From JADJNW01 sp033761835 (GTDB taxonomy: Bacteria; Bacteroidota; Bacteroidia; Chitinophagales; Saprospiraceae), in the NCBI GenBank assembly GCA_033761835.1, contig JANRME010000046.1:1-14115 (forward strand): a DNA stretch of 14,115 nt. Reading direction: 5' to 3'. Below the pieces are notes generated by a model that had not been told where the DNA came from, ran no database searches, and saw only the letters and a list, made by a program, of their open reading frames with translations. Positions 14,101-14,115 of the stretch are shown here, one piece after another. Made by a program: the position numbers and the translations under genes. Each line of letters opens with the position of its first letter. Positions within the stretch are counted from its first letter, which is position 1.

Positions 14101-14115
14101 ATGTGTGGAATTGTA
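14101..14115 (+). CDS. glmS: start of probable glutamine--fructose-6-phosphate aminotransferase (partial)
   Basis: Only five codons are inside the window: ATG TGT GGA ATT GTA, giving MCGIV. Cys at position 2 followed by Gly-Ile is the N-terminal nucleophile signature of class II glutamine amidotransferases. MCGIV is the usual GlmS opening (MCGIVGYIG or similar), whereas asparagine synthetases more often start MCGIAG. GlmS makes glucosamine 6-phosphate for peptidoglycan and lipopolysaccharide. The upstream DUF4270 gene supports glmS by remembered gene order. The call depends on five residues, so it is provisional. Confidence 0.6.

Noticed and set aside
1..14115. CRISPR arrays, tRNA or rRNA genes, transposases, toxin-antitoxin or known defence genes
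   Set aside because: None seen on either strand; the repeats present are short, not regularly spaced with unique spacers, and no matching proteins are encoded.

Overview
The window looks like a chromosomal segment from a member of the Bacteroidota, plausibly a Saprospiraceae/Cytophagia-type relative. The base composition is moderately AT-rich. Upstream regions lack Shine-Dalgarno usage but carry TAnnTTTG-type -7 boxes. Several families are typical of this phylum: a DUF4270 lipoprotein, a stand-alone glycogen-synthase N-terminal domain protein, a TerB/LETM1-like protein and an orphan MacB/FtsX permease with a prefix domain. The genus assignment is inference.

Layout. Positions 1-348 hold no recognised gene. 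There is an open reading frame of unknown meaning entering from the left edge, then a two-tier inverted-repeat structure (234-312). Everything from 349 to 11498 is on the minus strand. In transcription order from right to left this is panC, panD, a flippase-like membrane protein, rfaE2 (heptose-1-phosphate adenylyltransferase), a Nif3 family protein and a coiled-coil zinc-ribbon protein. These are followed by an exported TPR-like protein, a TerB/LETM1-like protein with its own terminator, and a PadR regulator directly abutting a large ABC permease. From 11667 rightward the genes are on the plus strand: a GT5 N-terminal-only 'glycogen synthase', a DUF4270 lipoprotein and the first five codons of a protein beginning MCGIV, very probably glmS, cut by the window edge.

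How they work together. PanC and PanD are two steps of pantothenate/CoA synthesis. The flippase-like protein, RfaE2, GlmS and perhaps the GT5 remnant point to envelope polysaccharide and amino-sugar metabolism. Nif3 plus the zinc-ribbon protein is a small housekeeping pair. PadR and the permease form a separate regulated unit whose promoter carries a near-perfect palindrome over the -7 box.

I do not see an obvious new multi-gene defence or mobile system. The most notable material lies in the spacers: the PadR operator/promoter, hairpins at 234-312 and 6419-6472, a 27-bp palindrome at 8442-8468, phrase-like repeats beside the panC and nif3 stop codons, and a 12-bp inverted repeat bracketing the glmS leader. 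The degenerate active-site loop of the GT5 protein is the most interesting coding observation.
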